Source: Strigamia acuminata (lineage: Eukaryota > Arthropoda > Chilopoda > Geophilomorpha > Linotaeniidae). From it: a DNA stretch of 64,000 bases. Made by a program: the position numbers and the translations under genes. Location of the stretch: NCBI GenBank assembly GCA_949358305.1, contig OX442315.1:22718427-22782426 (forward strand), in the 5' to 3' direction. Position 1 is the stretch's first letter. Each line of letters opens with the position of its first letter. Positions 44,953 through 57,525 of the stretch are shown piece after piece. Below the pieces are notes generated by a model. The model worked only from the letters and a program-made list of their open reading frames with translations. It was not told the origin of the DNA and made no database searches.

Positions 44953-45604
44953 ATGATGCCAAAGAAAGATGTGAACACATCATCATCTGTTCGCTACCAC
45001 CGTCTGACGAAAGTTGAGGGTGATGATTTCGTCGACTTGCAAGTATTTATCAACTGATAACACACCTTAATACTCTTAATATAATTAAACTCAATAATAT
45101 CGTGTTTTTCAGTTTGAAAAACCCAAAGCGAAAGTTCCATGGAAGGCGCTTTTCCTGGCCGCAGTTTTGTTTGCAATGGGATCGTGTTTAATTATCGTTT
45201 CAGCATTATTAATGTCCGGTTATATTGATGCAAAGGTAATATTTTTCCTAGAAGGAAATAAATTCTTTCATTCAGAAGTGTAACTGCCTTAGAATTTGAT
45301 CGTTTTATCCTTGTTCTCAATGCCATTTCCCATTTGAATGGCAAAAAAATTAAATTATACTCTATAATAAATTTATTTTGGCCACTTTATAAAGATCAAA
45401 TTGAGTGGCATACTTCTGAATGAGTGGTTCCACTTAAAGTTGTATAATTGCGTAAATTTTTCATAGTATGGTGATAGAACTTGGCCGCTTCTTATACTTG
45501 GTTCTCTGATGTTTATTCCGGGAGCGTACCATGTTAGAATTGCTTATTATGCATTTAAAGGGTATCGTGGATATTCATTTGATGACATTCCTGATTTTGA
45601 TTGA
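44953..45604 (+). CDS. TMEM230: TMEM230-like endosomal/synaptic-vesicle membrane protein
   Basis: Three exons (44953-45042, 45113-45235, 45467-45604) give about 116 residues, like the short human isoform. Diagnostic segments are [28 protein letters not shown], a first membrane helix ([25 protein letters not shown]), a second ([25 protein letters not shown]) and the highly conserved end [15 protein letters not shown]. Both tails should face the cytosol. It works in Rab-dependent traffic of secretory and recycling vesicles. ATG ATG in tandem starts the frame; I took the first. Confidence 0.95.
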
Positions 45605-45974
45605 TGCAATAGTTTTATTTATCTCTAAAAAAATAATTACATAGGGATACATAATAAATTTAATATTTAACAAAAGTAATTGTGACTTTATGTACAACAA
45701 GCGAAATCATTTTTGTAATTTATCACTCATCGAATAGGTGAATAAACCACAAAATTTTGTAATAACGAATAGAAAATTGTTGTCATTTTTATTCAATACC
45801 TTTAATATGACGGATGAGGAATTATTTACAGTATAAAACAATTGCAGAAATCTGATTGTAAATACAAAAAACGTTTTAATTTTAATTTTTTTGATTTTTA
45901 TTTGAGTATTTTGAACAATTTTTTTTTTAATTTTTCAATTTTGTATAACCAAATTCCAATATTTTAATTTGTGA
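45605..45974. other. 3' region between TMEM230 and the HSPA12-like gene
   Basis: AT-rich convergent 3' UTRs with no gene. Confidence 0.5.
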
Positions 45975-48900
45975 TTAGAGGAAATCAATGTCAGAACGTA
46001 CAAACTTCTGACTAATTACATCCAATGCACTAATTTTAATTTCTGTATCGCCGAAAATCATTCTGGTTTGAATCTCCCTCTTTCCTTCGCATACCCCCAC
46101 ATCGTTGAGATCTAAATTCAACGTTCCACATCTACGGACCCCATTATCCGATATAAATTTCGCGTCATCATTTTCAGTGCAATAAATATGCAAAGTGATC
46201 TTCTTCTGACTCTTATTTGCCGGCGTGTAACTTCTTAGAATTGTATCGCCAATTCCTATCGATTGATCCGTCAGAACGAATTTATCGAACACGTCCGCGC
46301 ACCATTCTTGTCTGTCCCTATAAATCATTTTTTCCAATGGGTGATATCCTCGAATGAAACGATTCAAAACTCCAACCCCATATGTCATTCGAGAGCGTCG
46401 AACGCAAACGACGCTTGGATCCAGTCCATACAGAACTGCTCCGCGAAGAATCGCTAAACTCACACCTTGGGGGATCATAACTTTAAGAGAAGAACTGAAT
46501 TTGTTCTTGATCTCGTGTTGGAGGATTTGCGATTCGGCAAAACCACCAACCAGAAATAAATATTGAATTGTGTGAGGGCTCAAATGCGAGAGCACTTTTT
46601 CAATGTGTTGGATGATCTCTCTAATTATTGGTCGAAATAAATTAAACATGGCTTCCGGTTCCAATCGTAACATTCCTTGCGCTGACCAACGAATGTTTTT
46701 GTTCCCGTATTTACGAATTGCAGTTTCCACCTTAAATAAATAAATAAATAAAGTATTATAAATTATAAATTTATAAATTTAAAAAAAAAATTTTACATAC
46801 ATTACTTCCTTTGACCTTTTTGTAATAATCAATAAAAGAGAAGTTTAAAGCAATATTTAAAGAATTCGTTTTGTTCGGACTGGTATTTCGTTTTCGTGCT
46901 TCGAATGCGATCATCAAATCGACGTAAGCAGCTGGTCGTTTCATTTTGAATTGATCCATAAATTCGCCGCTAAATATTTCCCTCATTAAGTTCTCAAATT
47001 CTGTGTCGACACCGACCGACCCATGCGGACCGCCTTAGAAAAATTTATTATTTCATTTATTAATTTGTCAATTTGTTGGATATTTACCTGTAGCTTTGTA
47101 CAGTTCTTTTAAATTTCCAACTTTATCTGTCATTTCGTGAACGGTTATGTCCACAGTCCCACCACCGCAATCGACGACCATATATCTCGTGCCTGTAAAT
47201 TGAGCTGAAACATTATTGTTTTGGTGCCCAACGGCTTCTGACGATTTAATACGAGACTGGTTATGTATACCTTCGTGGGCATCTTCAATGACGGGTGAAA
47301 TATTATTCGCTTGAGGATTATTAGGTTTATCAGGAAAAATTGAGAGACGATTTTGTTCAATTCCTTCTGGAACCAACTGATTCATCCTTAATTTCCGACA
47401 ATAAATGGACGCTGCTTCCGGTTCCAATGCAATTAAAAGTTGGTCCGGATATTCGGGCGAGGCGAGTCCAGCCTAAACAGAAAATAAAAAAATAAAGAAA
47501 TTGATGTTTGTTAATGCGTACGAATTTAGTTGTGTCGTACCTCGTAAGCAGCTTGTCGCATGAACTGTTTCGCTGGCTGTCTCCAAATAGCAGGTACAGT
47601 AATGACCCATCGAATGTCCTCATTGAGAATTTTCGTAGCTGATTGATCGCTAAGTTCTTGAAGTGCGTGTTTCTTGAAATAATTTAAGGCCAATGTGAAG
47701 ATAGTCAAAGCCGGTTTAGTTTTCCGGTTCGTCGCTTCAAGTTGCGTGTCGCGGTTTAAATCCTGTATTTTTTTAAATCAGAAATATATTAATGTGTGTA
47801 AGTATTGAATATAATAGATATGTAGTGATAAATGCAATTGTAACATTGTATTCAACTTGTCATGGTTTATTTCCAACTGGAAAATGATACCTAAGTGTTG
47901 GAATGTGAAACTTTAAACTCTTCGGTTGACCTCACTTTGTAGTTGTCAACAAGAAGAGCAAAACAACATGTGGCACTCATCCAGCAAAGTTAATGATGAA
48001 AATATCCAGAGCATACTTCTTTTTATTTGCTTACCATTTGGTGATGAAGCGTCATTTTAAACTTGTCAAAATAAAGCCAGTTTTTAGCCTCTTGAGGGTC
48101 GAGATTGTGATAATGATCACGAGCGAGGAATCCAAAAGAGTGAAATTCTCCTTCGGGAGTAAGTAATAAACAAGTTGGTGTCTTTTGATTCGAAACACCT
48201 GGATCTCCACCTTAATATACATCATACGAAGTTGTCTAAATTAATCGCATTTTTACTAGTTTTTACTAGTTTTTACCTTCCCATTTTCTCATCATGTGGA
48301 TATTCTCCGGATCTCGCGTGAAACTAAAAGCATATCCACTGAATGTGGTGCCGAAATCGACAGCGACGACGACGAAATGCCCTTGATGATACGGTTGGCG
48401 GTTTAGATTTTTAGTATCCAGATTTTCCGGTGCCACAACCGCCGCATCAAATGAACTTTCATTATACGATTGACTGTTGTTACTGTTTGTTGCGGGGTAA
48501 GAAAGTGGTCGCAAAGTATTTATTTTTTCTGGCTTTTCTGCAATACAGAAAATAAAAACATTTTTAGCAACGATTCTTTTTATTTTTTTATACATTTTTG
48601 TTTGAATATACCGTACCTCTTTTGGGATGTGGTAGTGTTGAAACATTAACGCAAGTTTGGTTATTTAAAATTTCTATATTTATAAAATAAAAAAAGAGTA
48701 AAAACTATCAGTGAAATGATTTTAATCGCATTTCAGTGTATGAATTTAGTTGCTAAATTTAGAGTAACTAAGTGCCATTAATGATATTATAAATACAAAT
48801 GTCGGAAGATAAAAGGAGAAAAAGCGAAAAAAAAAATTTGATTTTAAAATTGAAATGTACATTTTGTTCAGTTTTTTCCCAAAAAATCAAAAAAATAAAA

Positions 48901-49042
48901 TCACATTTTTTAAAAAAGAAACAAATCGACGTAAATTGATTATCTTACCAGGTGGTAATTCGTGCCTGCGCTTTTCGTTATTGGATTTTCTATTTTTCTT
49001 ACCAAACAACCAACTCCAAAATCCTCCACGAGGTTCTGCCAT
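45975..49042 (-). CDS. HSPA12A/B-like atypical Hsp70, short-start isoform
   Basis: Eight exons read from ATG 49042 ([19 protein letters not shown]...) to a stop at 45975. Actin-like ATPase motifs are visible: [20 protein letters not shown] (phosphate 1), [50 protein letters not shown] (phosphate 2), [11 protein letters not shown] (adenosine) and [11 protein letters not shown]. The whole length aligns with vertebrate HSPA12, including [12 protein letters not shown] and MIAFEARKR, and ends IDFL. HSPA12 lacks the canonical peptide-binding domain; its role is only partly known. The human acidic insert is replaced here by a shorter polar stretch. Two further 5' exon sets upstream splice in the same phase. 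HSPA12A versus HSPA12B cannot be decided. Confidence 0.93.
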
Positions 49043-49271
49043 TTTGGCTGAAACTTTCACCAACACCAACTGGCAAAGATGCTGAAAGTCTCAGCTCCCC
49101 CAATGCCAGATTTAAACCAGAGTTAAAATAGCAACTCACACTCTAGCCCCTCAAAGCATATAATTTACCAGTCTAAATGGTTGTAAATAACAATTTTGTC
49201 ACTTTTTTAGAATGCAACTTGTGAATTACCCTATTAATACAATAAAAAAAAATAAAAAAAACAATTCTAAC

Positions 49272-50372
49272 CTGAATTCTGCTCTTCAGTCTCAGACGGA
49301 TTGAATTTACTACAAATTTTAATATTTTTCAACAGTTTATCACTTCTGTCAACGTCAGGTAGCTTTGGTTTATGACTTTTCCGAAAACTGGGTAAATTCT
49401 TCTCCAAATCGCCAATATCGATACCGATTTCCCTATAATAATGTTGTTCCGTTTCTTCATACTCTTTCTCCGGTTCAAGATATTGAAACTTTTCTACATT
49501 TGGCGAACTCGTTGACTCCTCCGAAAACGACTTTGGCGATCTCTTTGATTTGATATCCAGCAACGAACGCCAAGATATTCTGTACATTTTATTACATTTT
49601 TCATTTTTCCGTATACTCTTCGTCTGTTGAGCCTCCGTGGTTCCTAAATCACCACCGTCCGACTTGGTTTCAATTTTGTTAAAGGTGTGGTGCGCACTTG
49701 AGCACTTTGGCTTGCACTTCTTCTTTTCCTGTACAAATTCCTGCATTTTGTTCGCGTTTGTCCAATAACCACTCGAGCTGGGTGATGATACAGCAATCTT
49801 TTCTTCCTCCTTTTCATGAACTTGTGTGCTTAAATAACGTGGAAAAGATTCAACGATGCTAGCCACGTGGATTTCTTCAACTAAATTATCTTTTTCAATA
49901 TTTTGTACGCACTTGTTTCCCGTATCTATTTTCTCTTCGTGTAAATCGGTGGCAACAATTTTGTCGCATTTTGTTTGTTCACCCAACGCCAACTTCTGCT
50001 TCGCCTCGTTTAGTTTTGATAAAAACCAATATTCTTTTTCACTGAACGAATTACTCTCGACCGGTACTTGATTGGCAAAAAACTCTCTTGAATTGGTCAC
50101 CTTTAATGTCTCGTTATCTTTACTTGCACTTTTTTTCTTTTCGTAGCCAACGTGAGCTACGGTCAACGAATATTCGTCTGTTTTCCGATGATGAGCATTT
50201 GGTTTTTCGTCGCTGATTCTTTTTACTCTTTTCGGGTCTTCTATGTGCATTTGTACAATTTTTATATTCGACGACGGGTCACCTGTATAAACAAACAAAA
50301 GAGATTTGAATTTTCTTTCTGTAATAAATATTTTTTATGTTTATTCTCACCTACAATTGCAAAAACTGACAT
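49272..50372 (-). CDS. Alternative 5' exons of the HSPA12-like gene (long N-terminal extension)
   Basis: A 22-bp exon (50372-50351, MSVFAIV then G|) joins a large exon (50282-49272, about 337 codons) whose donor CAG|GTTAG is again phase 1, as needed to enter the shared exon at 48673. The extension is hydrophilic with no domain I recognise; patches such as KEYEETEQHYYREIGIDIGDL and KIETKSDGGDLGTTEAQQ look disordered. It may be a separate gene that ends in unseen exons, but phase and spacing favour an alternative start of HSPA12. The function of the extension is unknown. Confidence 0.6.
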
Positions 50373-50956
50373 GTTAACACATTTTGATTAGAAATTAAAA
50401 GTTACATAACTTAATTAAAACACCTGACATACTGCTCGTGAAATTTGATCCAATTCAAAACTAAAATGTCAAAGTTATTTGCAATATTCACGTTTCGGAG
50501 AAGTGAAAAGTGAGAACGTCCTGGAGAACTCATTTGTTCTTGCATCAGTGCAATGCTAACTAAAACTCTAGACTAAACTGTGAATTTCGAATTTAGCAAT
50601 GATACATTGATATTCTTGGTGCAGTGCAGAGTTGTGAGAAACACCTGCATCTGCCATTTAGACATAATGTATCATATTTCAATTCATGTTCGATGACTAA
50701 ATGCGATTTTTTTTTTAATGTTAAGATTAAGAATCTAAACAAAGAGCGGAGAAATTGGCGATGTGCAGAGTGCTAAATCTAATCTTATGTTTACACACTT
50801 TTTAACGTGCTCAGCCACCTTTATAAGAGTAGTTATGTTTTACGGCTCACCGCCGTGATAATGTAGTGATAACAATGTAAACTTCCTGCATTCATCGCAA
50901 CGGAACAACATTTTTTTCTCAATTTAATTACAAAAATAAAAATAATAAAATCTTAC

Positions 50957-51257
50957 CCTCGTCCAGGCATCTTATCCAAGTTGAGTCACTTTCGACCAAA
51001 ATCTCGTCAGTTTTCTTGATTTCTTCTAAAACCACAGGTGACTCCAAATGCAGTTTTAAAATTTTCTCGCTATCAGCTTGAATTTCGACGTCTACGACCT
51101 CTTCGTCACTGGGATCCACGCTACTTTCAGGTAGCCGCTCAAAATCGAAACGAATTAGTCGAAAATCTCCGAATTTTTCGGCGCCAATTATAACGGTAGG
51201 AGGAATAATCGATTTTCGCTCACTCCACGTGCGGATGGTCACTAAAGGCGCAGCCAT
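50957..51257 (-). CDS. Third candidate 5' exon of the HSPA12-like gene
   Basis: From ATG 51257 it encodes MAAPLVTIRTWSERKSIIPP, then GAEKFGDFRLIRFDFERLP, and an acidic stretch ending STWIRCLDEG. The donor GAGG|GTAAGA is phase 1, compatible both with the large exon at 50282 and with the shared exon at 48673. The frame stays open upstream to 51467, so the true start may be earlier. No domain recognised. It could be the first exon of the long isoform or an independent small gene. Confidence 0.5.
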
Positions 51258-52276
51258 CACAACAAAGTTGCAATTCTTGTCAAAACTCACATTCGCCGAT
51301 CTCAAACGATGGTGCTCTCTGGAGTGATCCAGATGAGTGAATTGCTTGCACACTAGCGAGTAAGGTGACCTGACCCTACAGGAAGGATATTTGATGCTGT
51401 TAGGGGGTAACCATGGCAACCAACTTGTTTCGGGCCGCCTAGGTCCAGTTATTTTGACCTCAAGCACTCAGGGGGTCAAAGAGTACTCGAAAAAACTTAA
51501 ATCTGACAAGTTTGGAATTTGCAGCAGATAAAAAATAAAAGTAAACTCAAGTTGGAATTCCGAGTTATTATTAATAATGATTGCATTCGGTTAACGTCAT
51601 AATAAATACGATTTATTTCTTAATGCAAATGGTATGGACGGAATTTGATCACATAAAATAAATACAAATTAAAATGTACAAATAAGCTTTTAAAAAAAAT
51701 TTTAAAAAAATAAAAAAAATAAAATGTAAATATTGAGTCCGATATATAATACTCACATACTTCGATATAAATAATTTAGAGAATAATAATTACGGCAATA
51801 AACAGTCGGTATCTACTCAAATTGCGCGAATGTGTAAGATGATTATTATTTATATATATCACTACTTTTTACTATTGTTTAGCTCGAAATATTTCACACA
51901 AATTGATTGTCTCGATTAATGATATATTCTAGTGAGAAACGTTTAATAAAAATATACAAATTTCGGTTAAAACATCCATTTCGAGCGACTTAGAGTAACA
52001 TAAACTAATTTCTTTCAATTAATTCGGCGAACAAATATTAAATTGCTTCCTTGATAATTGATATCAGTTTAACACGGTGCGATTTTGCGATCGATATATT
52101 TTTCACAACAATAACATATTAAAATCAATGAAATCAGATCAACATTTTGTATAGCAAATTCAAATACGAATATTTAAATTTTCTGTCTTTATAAACTGAT
52201 TTTCCGAGTTTCTTGTGATATGAATATAAAATTTCTGCTAATAACAGTTAACACAACACGCATCAACTAAACATCA
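51258..52276. other. Intergenic / RAB28 3' UTR
   Basis: AT-rich. I see no gene beyond the possible upstream extension of the previous exon to 51467. Confidence 0.45.
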
Positions 52277-53242
52277 TTACTGAACACTGCAAATGGCTGT
52301 TCTAACAATCGATTTACTTGATGAACTTGGTGTTGGTAAAGCTTCCTCATGGTTTAAAATTTCAGCTTTCACAACTGGTTGTTGTTGGTCTTGTTCTGCT
52401 TTGCTTACTTTTATACCGAGAATGTCAGCTGTAATTTTTTGAAAGCAAACGGTCACCTAAAAAATAAAGAAATAAAGAAATAAAGAAAAATATGTTTAAT
52501 AAAGAAATAAATATATTTAAACGTACCGATTCTCCAGTTTTAGCTGAAATAAAATGTGAAGACAAGGCGTTATCTTCGGCAAATTTTAAATGTTTCTCAT
52601 ATTTTATAACTCGTTGATGTTCCAAATCGAGTTTATTTGCAACCAGCGCAATAAATGGTGTTTTTTCTTGGTTTTTATAAACTTTTCGAACCATATCCAA
52701 CCAATCTTCTAAATTTTCAAAACTGTTGTAATTAGTTATATCATATATAAGTAAAATTCCCTAAAATAGAATCCGTAAAACATATACAATTAAATTATCT
52801 TATTTATCATCGAACAATATAATAATTTAAAGAAATGCATTTACGTTTGCACCGTATATATATTTATCTAGCATGTTTCCACCTAGGGTTTGACCACCAA
52901 TATCCCACACTTGTATCGTTACATGTCTAGAGCCTAGAAAGGTAAATGTATCATTTATTAAAATCAATAATGTGCACAAATTTATATTCAAATATTTGAT
53001 ATACCTATCATTAGCTTCTTCAGAAAAAAATCAACGCCGACAGTTTGTCGATAATGCTTTCCAAACTGCTCTTGAGCAAACCGGGTAGCCAAACTTGTCT
53101 AGAAGAAAGTGTCATTACTCATCGGTCATAATATTTAGTGGCGTTTCCTGCACAACCGACAACTCACTTTTCCAGAAGAACCATCGCCAATCAAAACAAT
53201 TTTCAGTTGTTTATCAGTGGATTCTTCTTCAGAATCGGACAT
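52277..53242 (-). CDS. RAB28: RAB28-like small GTPase
   Basis: Exons from ATG 53242 to TAA 52277 give the G motifs GDGSSGKTS (P-loop), [10 protein letters not shown] (switch I), [10 protein letters not shown] (switch II with the RAB28-type IGGQ), NKLDLEH (NKxD) and ISAKTGES (SAK). The segment [31 protein letters not shown] is almost the human RAB28 sequence. The end is CSVQ, a CaaX box for farnesylation, as in human RAB28 (CAVQ), instead of the usual Rab CC or CXC. RAB28 is linked to cilia and photoreceptor phagocytosis and to extracellular vesicles in worms. Confidence 0.95.
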
Positions 53243-54011
53243 ATCTTAATTTTTTTAAATTATTTCTTCTCAAAATTACCGGTAGCCTTTCGAAACCACC
53301 GTCATTGCTTATTAAACTGTATTTTTAAAAAATTTTGTTTATGTTTTGTGCTACCATCACTGCGAATCCAGAAAATGTGAAACAAAACGAAACAGAAAGA
53401 CGAATGAACGAGGAAATTCCGGAAATAAGAAAACGAGAAACGACTTTTGTCAGGACGAAATACTTCCTCATTCGAATTGTTCCCTTTATTTTAAATCAGC
53501 CAACAATAGAAATTATCAAAACATTCCTCTTAAAACAACTGCCGTTAGTTGATTCTAAAAAAAGATATTCGAATATTTGGATCTGATATTTTTAAATGAG
53601 TGCAAGATAATCCCAAGTAAAATAATTCGCAGAAAAAAAAACTCTTATCTAATTTATTGTTAAACTAGAGCGGGACCAAGGCCACAAATGATTACGAAAG
53701 CATGTAAATCTTCTACATTTCAAATTCTTTAAATTAGACAATGTAAGTTTGAGACGTCTTTTTCAAATACATTTATTAGTTAAAATCATTTCTTGCTTTT
53801 ATACCGGCTTTGGACCTGGTTCTTCATTTGACCACCAGTTGTCTCTGGTGCGAATCACGTGGTTCGATACGTCTCTTGCTTACGAGGGAGCAGCATGGTG
53901 GATGTGTAGCGTGGAATTTGAGGAAATGGCATGACTTTTTCTAAGTGCAACCACTTAGGCAGCAGCAGATAATATTTTTAAGTGATCTCATGTCAGTACT
54001 ACTAATTTACA
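53243..54011. promoter_or_regulatory. Shared upstream region of RAB28 (-) and mitoferrin (+)
   Basis: 769 bp between diverging starts. An 83-codon frame at 53335-53586 has no recognisable content and is probably chance. Confidence 0.4.
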
Positions 54012-56380
54012 ATGGACTTTAATTCTGAATATGAAACGTTACCGACGAATGATGTTCTTATACACATGATGGCCGGCTCAATGGCTGGAATTGGCGAGCA
54101 CTGCGTCATGTATCCTTTCGATTGCGTTAAGGTAGGCATTAAATTGTGCGTTATGATAGAAAAGGTCGTGAAAAATTGTTCGTTACACTCGTAAATCGGT
54201 CTAGAAAACACCAAAATGGCTTGTCATCGAATCGCGACCGCTTGGCCTACTTGTGCTTGTGGTTGATTATGGAACTATTCAAATAGATTATTTTCTTATA
54301 TAATGTTTCGAAAACTTTACAGATTAACATCCACCGAGACTTATAGGACGGAAAATAAACGTCCGATGTTAATCTGAGAATGGGAATGTACATTTCATTT
54401 GTGAATGTATTTTAGAGATAAAATTAAGCATTAAAACTGAATAATCGGTTTTGGGAATAAAATTACAGAAAATAGATTTGCTTAAAATATATTTTGTTAA
54501 AAAGAAAAAAAAAATATAAAATGAATGAAGAAAGAGTTAATGTGATTAACTAACTTGACTTGTTTGCGAGGTAATTTATGATCTTTTCCGGGAACCGAGG
54601 AAGTTGGTAAGGAGTGGTTTTTTTTAAAAAAAAATCATGACGTGAGTGTCATCATCTGGGTTTTCACCGTTTTGGTTGTAAAATTAACGACGAATTGCAA
54701 CAATGTGGAACCGTTCGGTTATTTAAAGGAAATGTTTTGAAGGAGTTTTTGATTGTAAAAGTAAGTGACCTTGGCCTATTAAAAATGGAAGGCCGAAAAT
54801 GAGATTGGGTCAATGGGGCTTAAAACGTCTAAATTCTGACTAAACTAAAATATTTTTCGAACAAAAATCGATGAAATTTGATGAAATTAAATATTTTGTC
54901 TTGTTTTCTTCACAGACCAGAATGCAAAGCATGCAACCGAGTCCTCATGCTGCTTACAAATCAATTCCAGACGCTTTATTCAAGATGATTCGATACGAAG
55001 GACTTTTTAGACCTATGCGAGGGATGAGTGCCGTAATGACCGGGGCTGGACCAGCACATGCGATGTATTATTCCTGTTACGAGAAGTTAAAAGAAATCTT
55101 TACTGCTAACGCGGAACCGGGACATCATGTTTTAGCTCATGGTGATTTATATGATCATTTTTTAATTTGAAAATTTTTAATTCATCTTTATATACATATA
55201 TATATCTAGGTGCAGCCGGTTGTTTCTCGACTTTGCTGCATGATGCAGTAATGAACCCCGTTGAAGGTAACATTACATAAGGACGTAAAAATGTTTGAAG
55301 ATGATATGGAACGTTTTATAAATAATTAAAACATTTCCTATCAATTGGTAGTCAATTATTACACAAGTTAAGCATTGCAGCACGGTTTGAATGAGTCAAG
55401 TCAGGAAGTAAAGCTGTAAAAATGATTGAAGGGAAAGTAGCACGTATTAAAGGTTTAGCAAAAACAGAAATAAGTTTCCTTTTTGTTATCTAGTATTAAA
55501 AATAAACCTGATTTTATTTTCTTGGAAAAGTTTGCATTATCGTGATTGCGGTTTAGATCAGAGTGTCGCAATCGCAATTTCAAGATGATCGTTTGATCGA
55601 AAGGCCTGTGGTTTTGATTGGTTGTTTGTAGTTTAGAGCGACATTAATGTCATTAAAATCACTTTATTATTACCACAAAGAAAGCGTGCATTGAGATGTG
55701 TAAAGAATCGAGTGTTTTGTAAGATTTTTTGATTTAATTTTGTATTTTCAGTTATCAAGCAACGAATGCAAATGTTCAACAGCCCTTTCAAGCGCTGCAG
55801 AGAATGTTTACATTACGTCTACAATATTGAAGGTCCACGTGCTTTTTACCGAAGTTACACAACACAGCTAACGATGAATGTGCCCTATCAGAGTTTGCAT
55901 TTTATGATGTACGAATACATGCAAGACTTGACCAACGCCGATCGTAATTACAATCCGAAAGCTCATATGGTGTCGGGTGCGATAGCTGGTGCCTTTGCTG
56001 CAGCGGCAACCACGCCGCTCGATGTGTGCAAGACTTTGTTAAATACACAGGAAAAAACAACACTTCAAAGGACTAAACAGACTCAAATCAGAGGCCTAAT
56101 TCACGCGGTGCAAGTCGTTTATCAATTGCGCGGGCTTAGAGGATATTTTCGAGGCCTGCAGCCGAGGGTTCTTTTCCAGATGCCAGCTACGGCTATCGCG
56201 TGGTCGGTGTACGAGTTCTTCAAGTTCTTCTTATCCAACAGACATATTAACGCCAAAGAGAAGGTAATGGAGAAGTACCCTCCTTCGATCACTTCTAAAA
56301 CTTCCCCAGTCAATATGGTGTCCGATTTCCAGTCGAGCACAAAAGCTGCAGTCACTGTTGCAGCTGCCACCAATCCATGA
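54012..56380 (+). CDS. mfrn: Mitoferrin, mitochondrial iron importer (SLC25A28/37)
   Basis: Four exons: 54012 to about 54131, about 54915-55141, about 55209-55266 and about 55751-56380. They form a mitochondrial carrier of about 340 residues with the three signature repeats [22 protein letters not shown] and [12 protein letters not shown], each with the Px[D/E] motif. [46 protein letters not shown] and [15 protein letters not shown] are typical of mitoferrin rather than other SLC25 members. It moves ferrous iron across the inner membrane for haem and Fe-S synthesis. The second repeat has E in place of the more usual D, as mitoferrins do. The first and third introns are much longer (about 780 and 485 bp) than others here. 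Confidence 0.95.
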
Positions 56381-57525
56381 CAATAATATAGAAAATATAT
56401 GTAGACAAGGTGAGAGTTGTAATTCTGGAGCGCTTTTCTTTCTTTCTTTCTTTCTTTTACTATTATTATTTTTTTATTTTTTTTTATTTTTTTATTTTTC
56501 GTTGCACTTTAAGCTTTTTTTTTCTAATTTACTTATAGCTTTATCCAACTTAGTGGGCAGTATTCCAAGTTTTAAAAACCATTTTTTTTTATTTAGTTAG
56601 TTAATTACAGATTTTAATTTTAATTTTAATTTTAATTTTTTTTAACAAATTTAAGTTTTTTTTTGTTTCTTTTGTAATATATTCAAATTCAAATGTATTC
56701 CAGGATTCCTAATAGATCAACTCCTACATTGCTGTGAGTATTTCGGAATTTCAATTCGGAGAAAATCGTTTTTATTGAGTTTTTTTATTTTATCGTTCTT
56801 CTAGGCTCCCTTTTCATCTCGTGGCTGGACATTTCATGATATTTTTTGGTGTTGGAAAAAATTTTAAGATAAACGAAATTTTTGTAAAGTCAGATCACTA
56901 TTGTGCACGTTTGTGTACCTGTGTACATAAAAATTGTATGTGTTAAAAGCATAAACAAATCTTGTTTTCTATAATTCTTTTTGGGTCGAGCGTATTTTGC
57001 TTATTGGAAGGACCAAGTAAAAACAAAAATCTTTTTTTCTTAAAGAGAGTATTTTGCGGCTGGATTATCCGTGAAAAAATTCACTCAACTCGGCAGCAGG
57101 GACTGTCAGGAGTGGCTAGTCTTAAGAGTTAATTAAAATTCGTTATTTAATAATAAGTTATATAATTTCTTTAATGATTGTAAGAATTATTCCACAAAAA
57201 GGCATTACAATTTTTTTTTGAGATTGTTCTTAGGAATGTTAAGAGTTATGCCTTTAGTGGTCTGAATTGAAGCAAAACTATTGAAATAAAAAATTGAAAT
57301 TTGTTTGAAATTTTTTTTTTTTTGTTGTTTTTTGGTTAGGTTAAAAAAAATATCTTTAAAGTAACAAGCTATAAAAGAGCTACAAAAAAAAGATTTCAAT
57401 TCCATGTGATTTTACATATTTATAGTGAAGCAACTTCAGATTGCATGTTGTCTACATTTTGATTTACAGCTTGGTTGACTTCGTCTGAAATTGATCAAAC
57501 AAGGAGGGAAAATGCATCATGGATG
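56381..57525. other. Mitoferrin 3' UTR and CACUL1 downstream region
   Basis: T-rich low-complexity DNA including a (TTTC)n tract at 56437-56457. No gene seen. Confidence 0.5.

Noticed and set aside
53335-53586. 83-codon plus-strand ORF in the RAB28/mitoferrin intergenic region
   Set aside because: No recognisable motif and AT-rich codon use; could be chance or 5' UTR.
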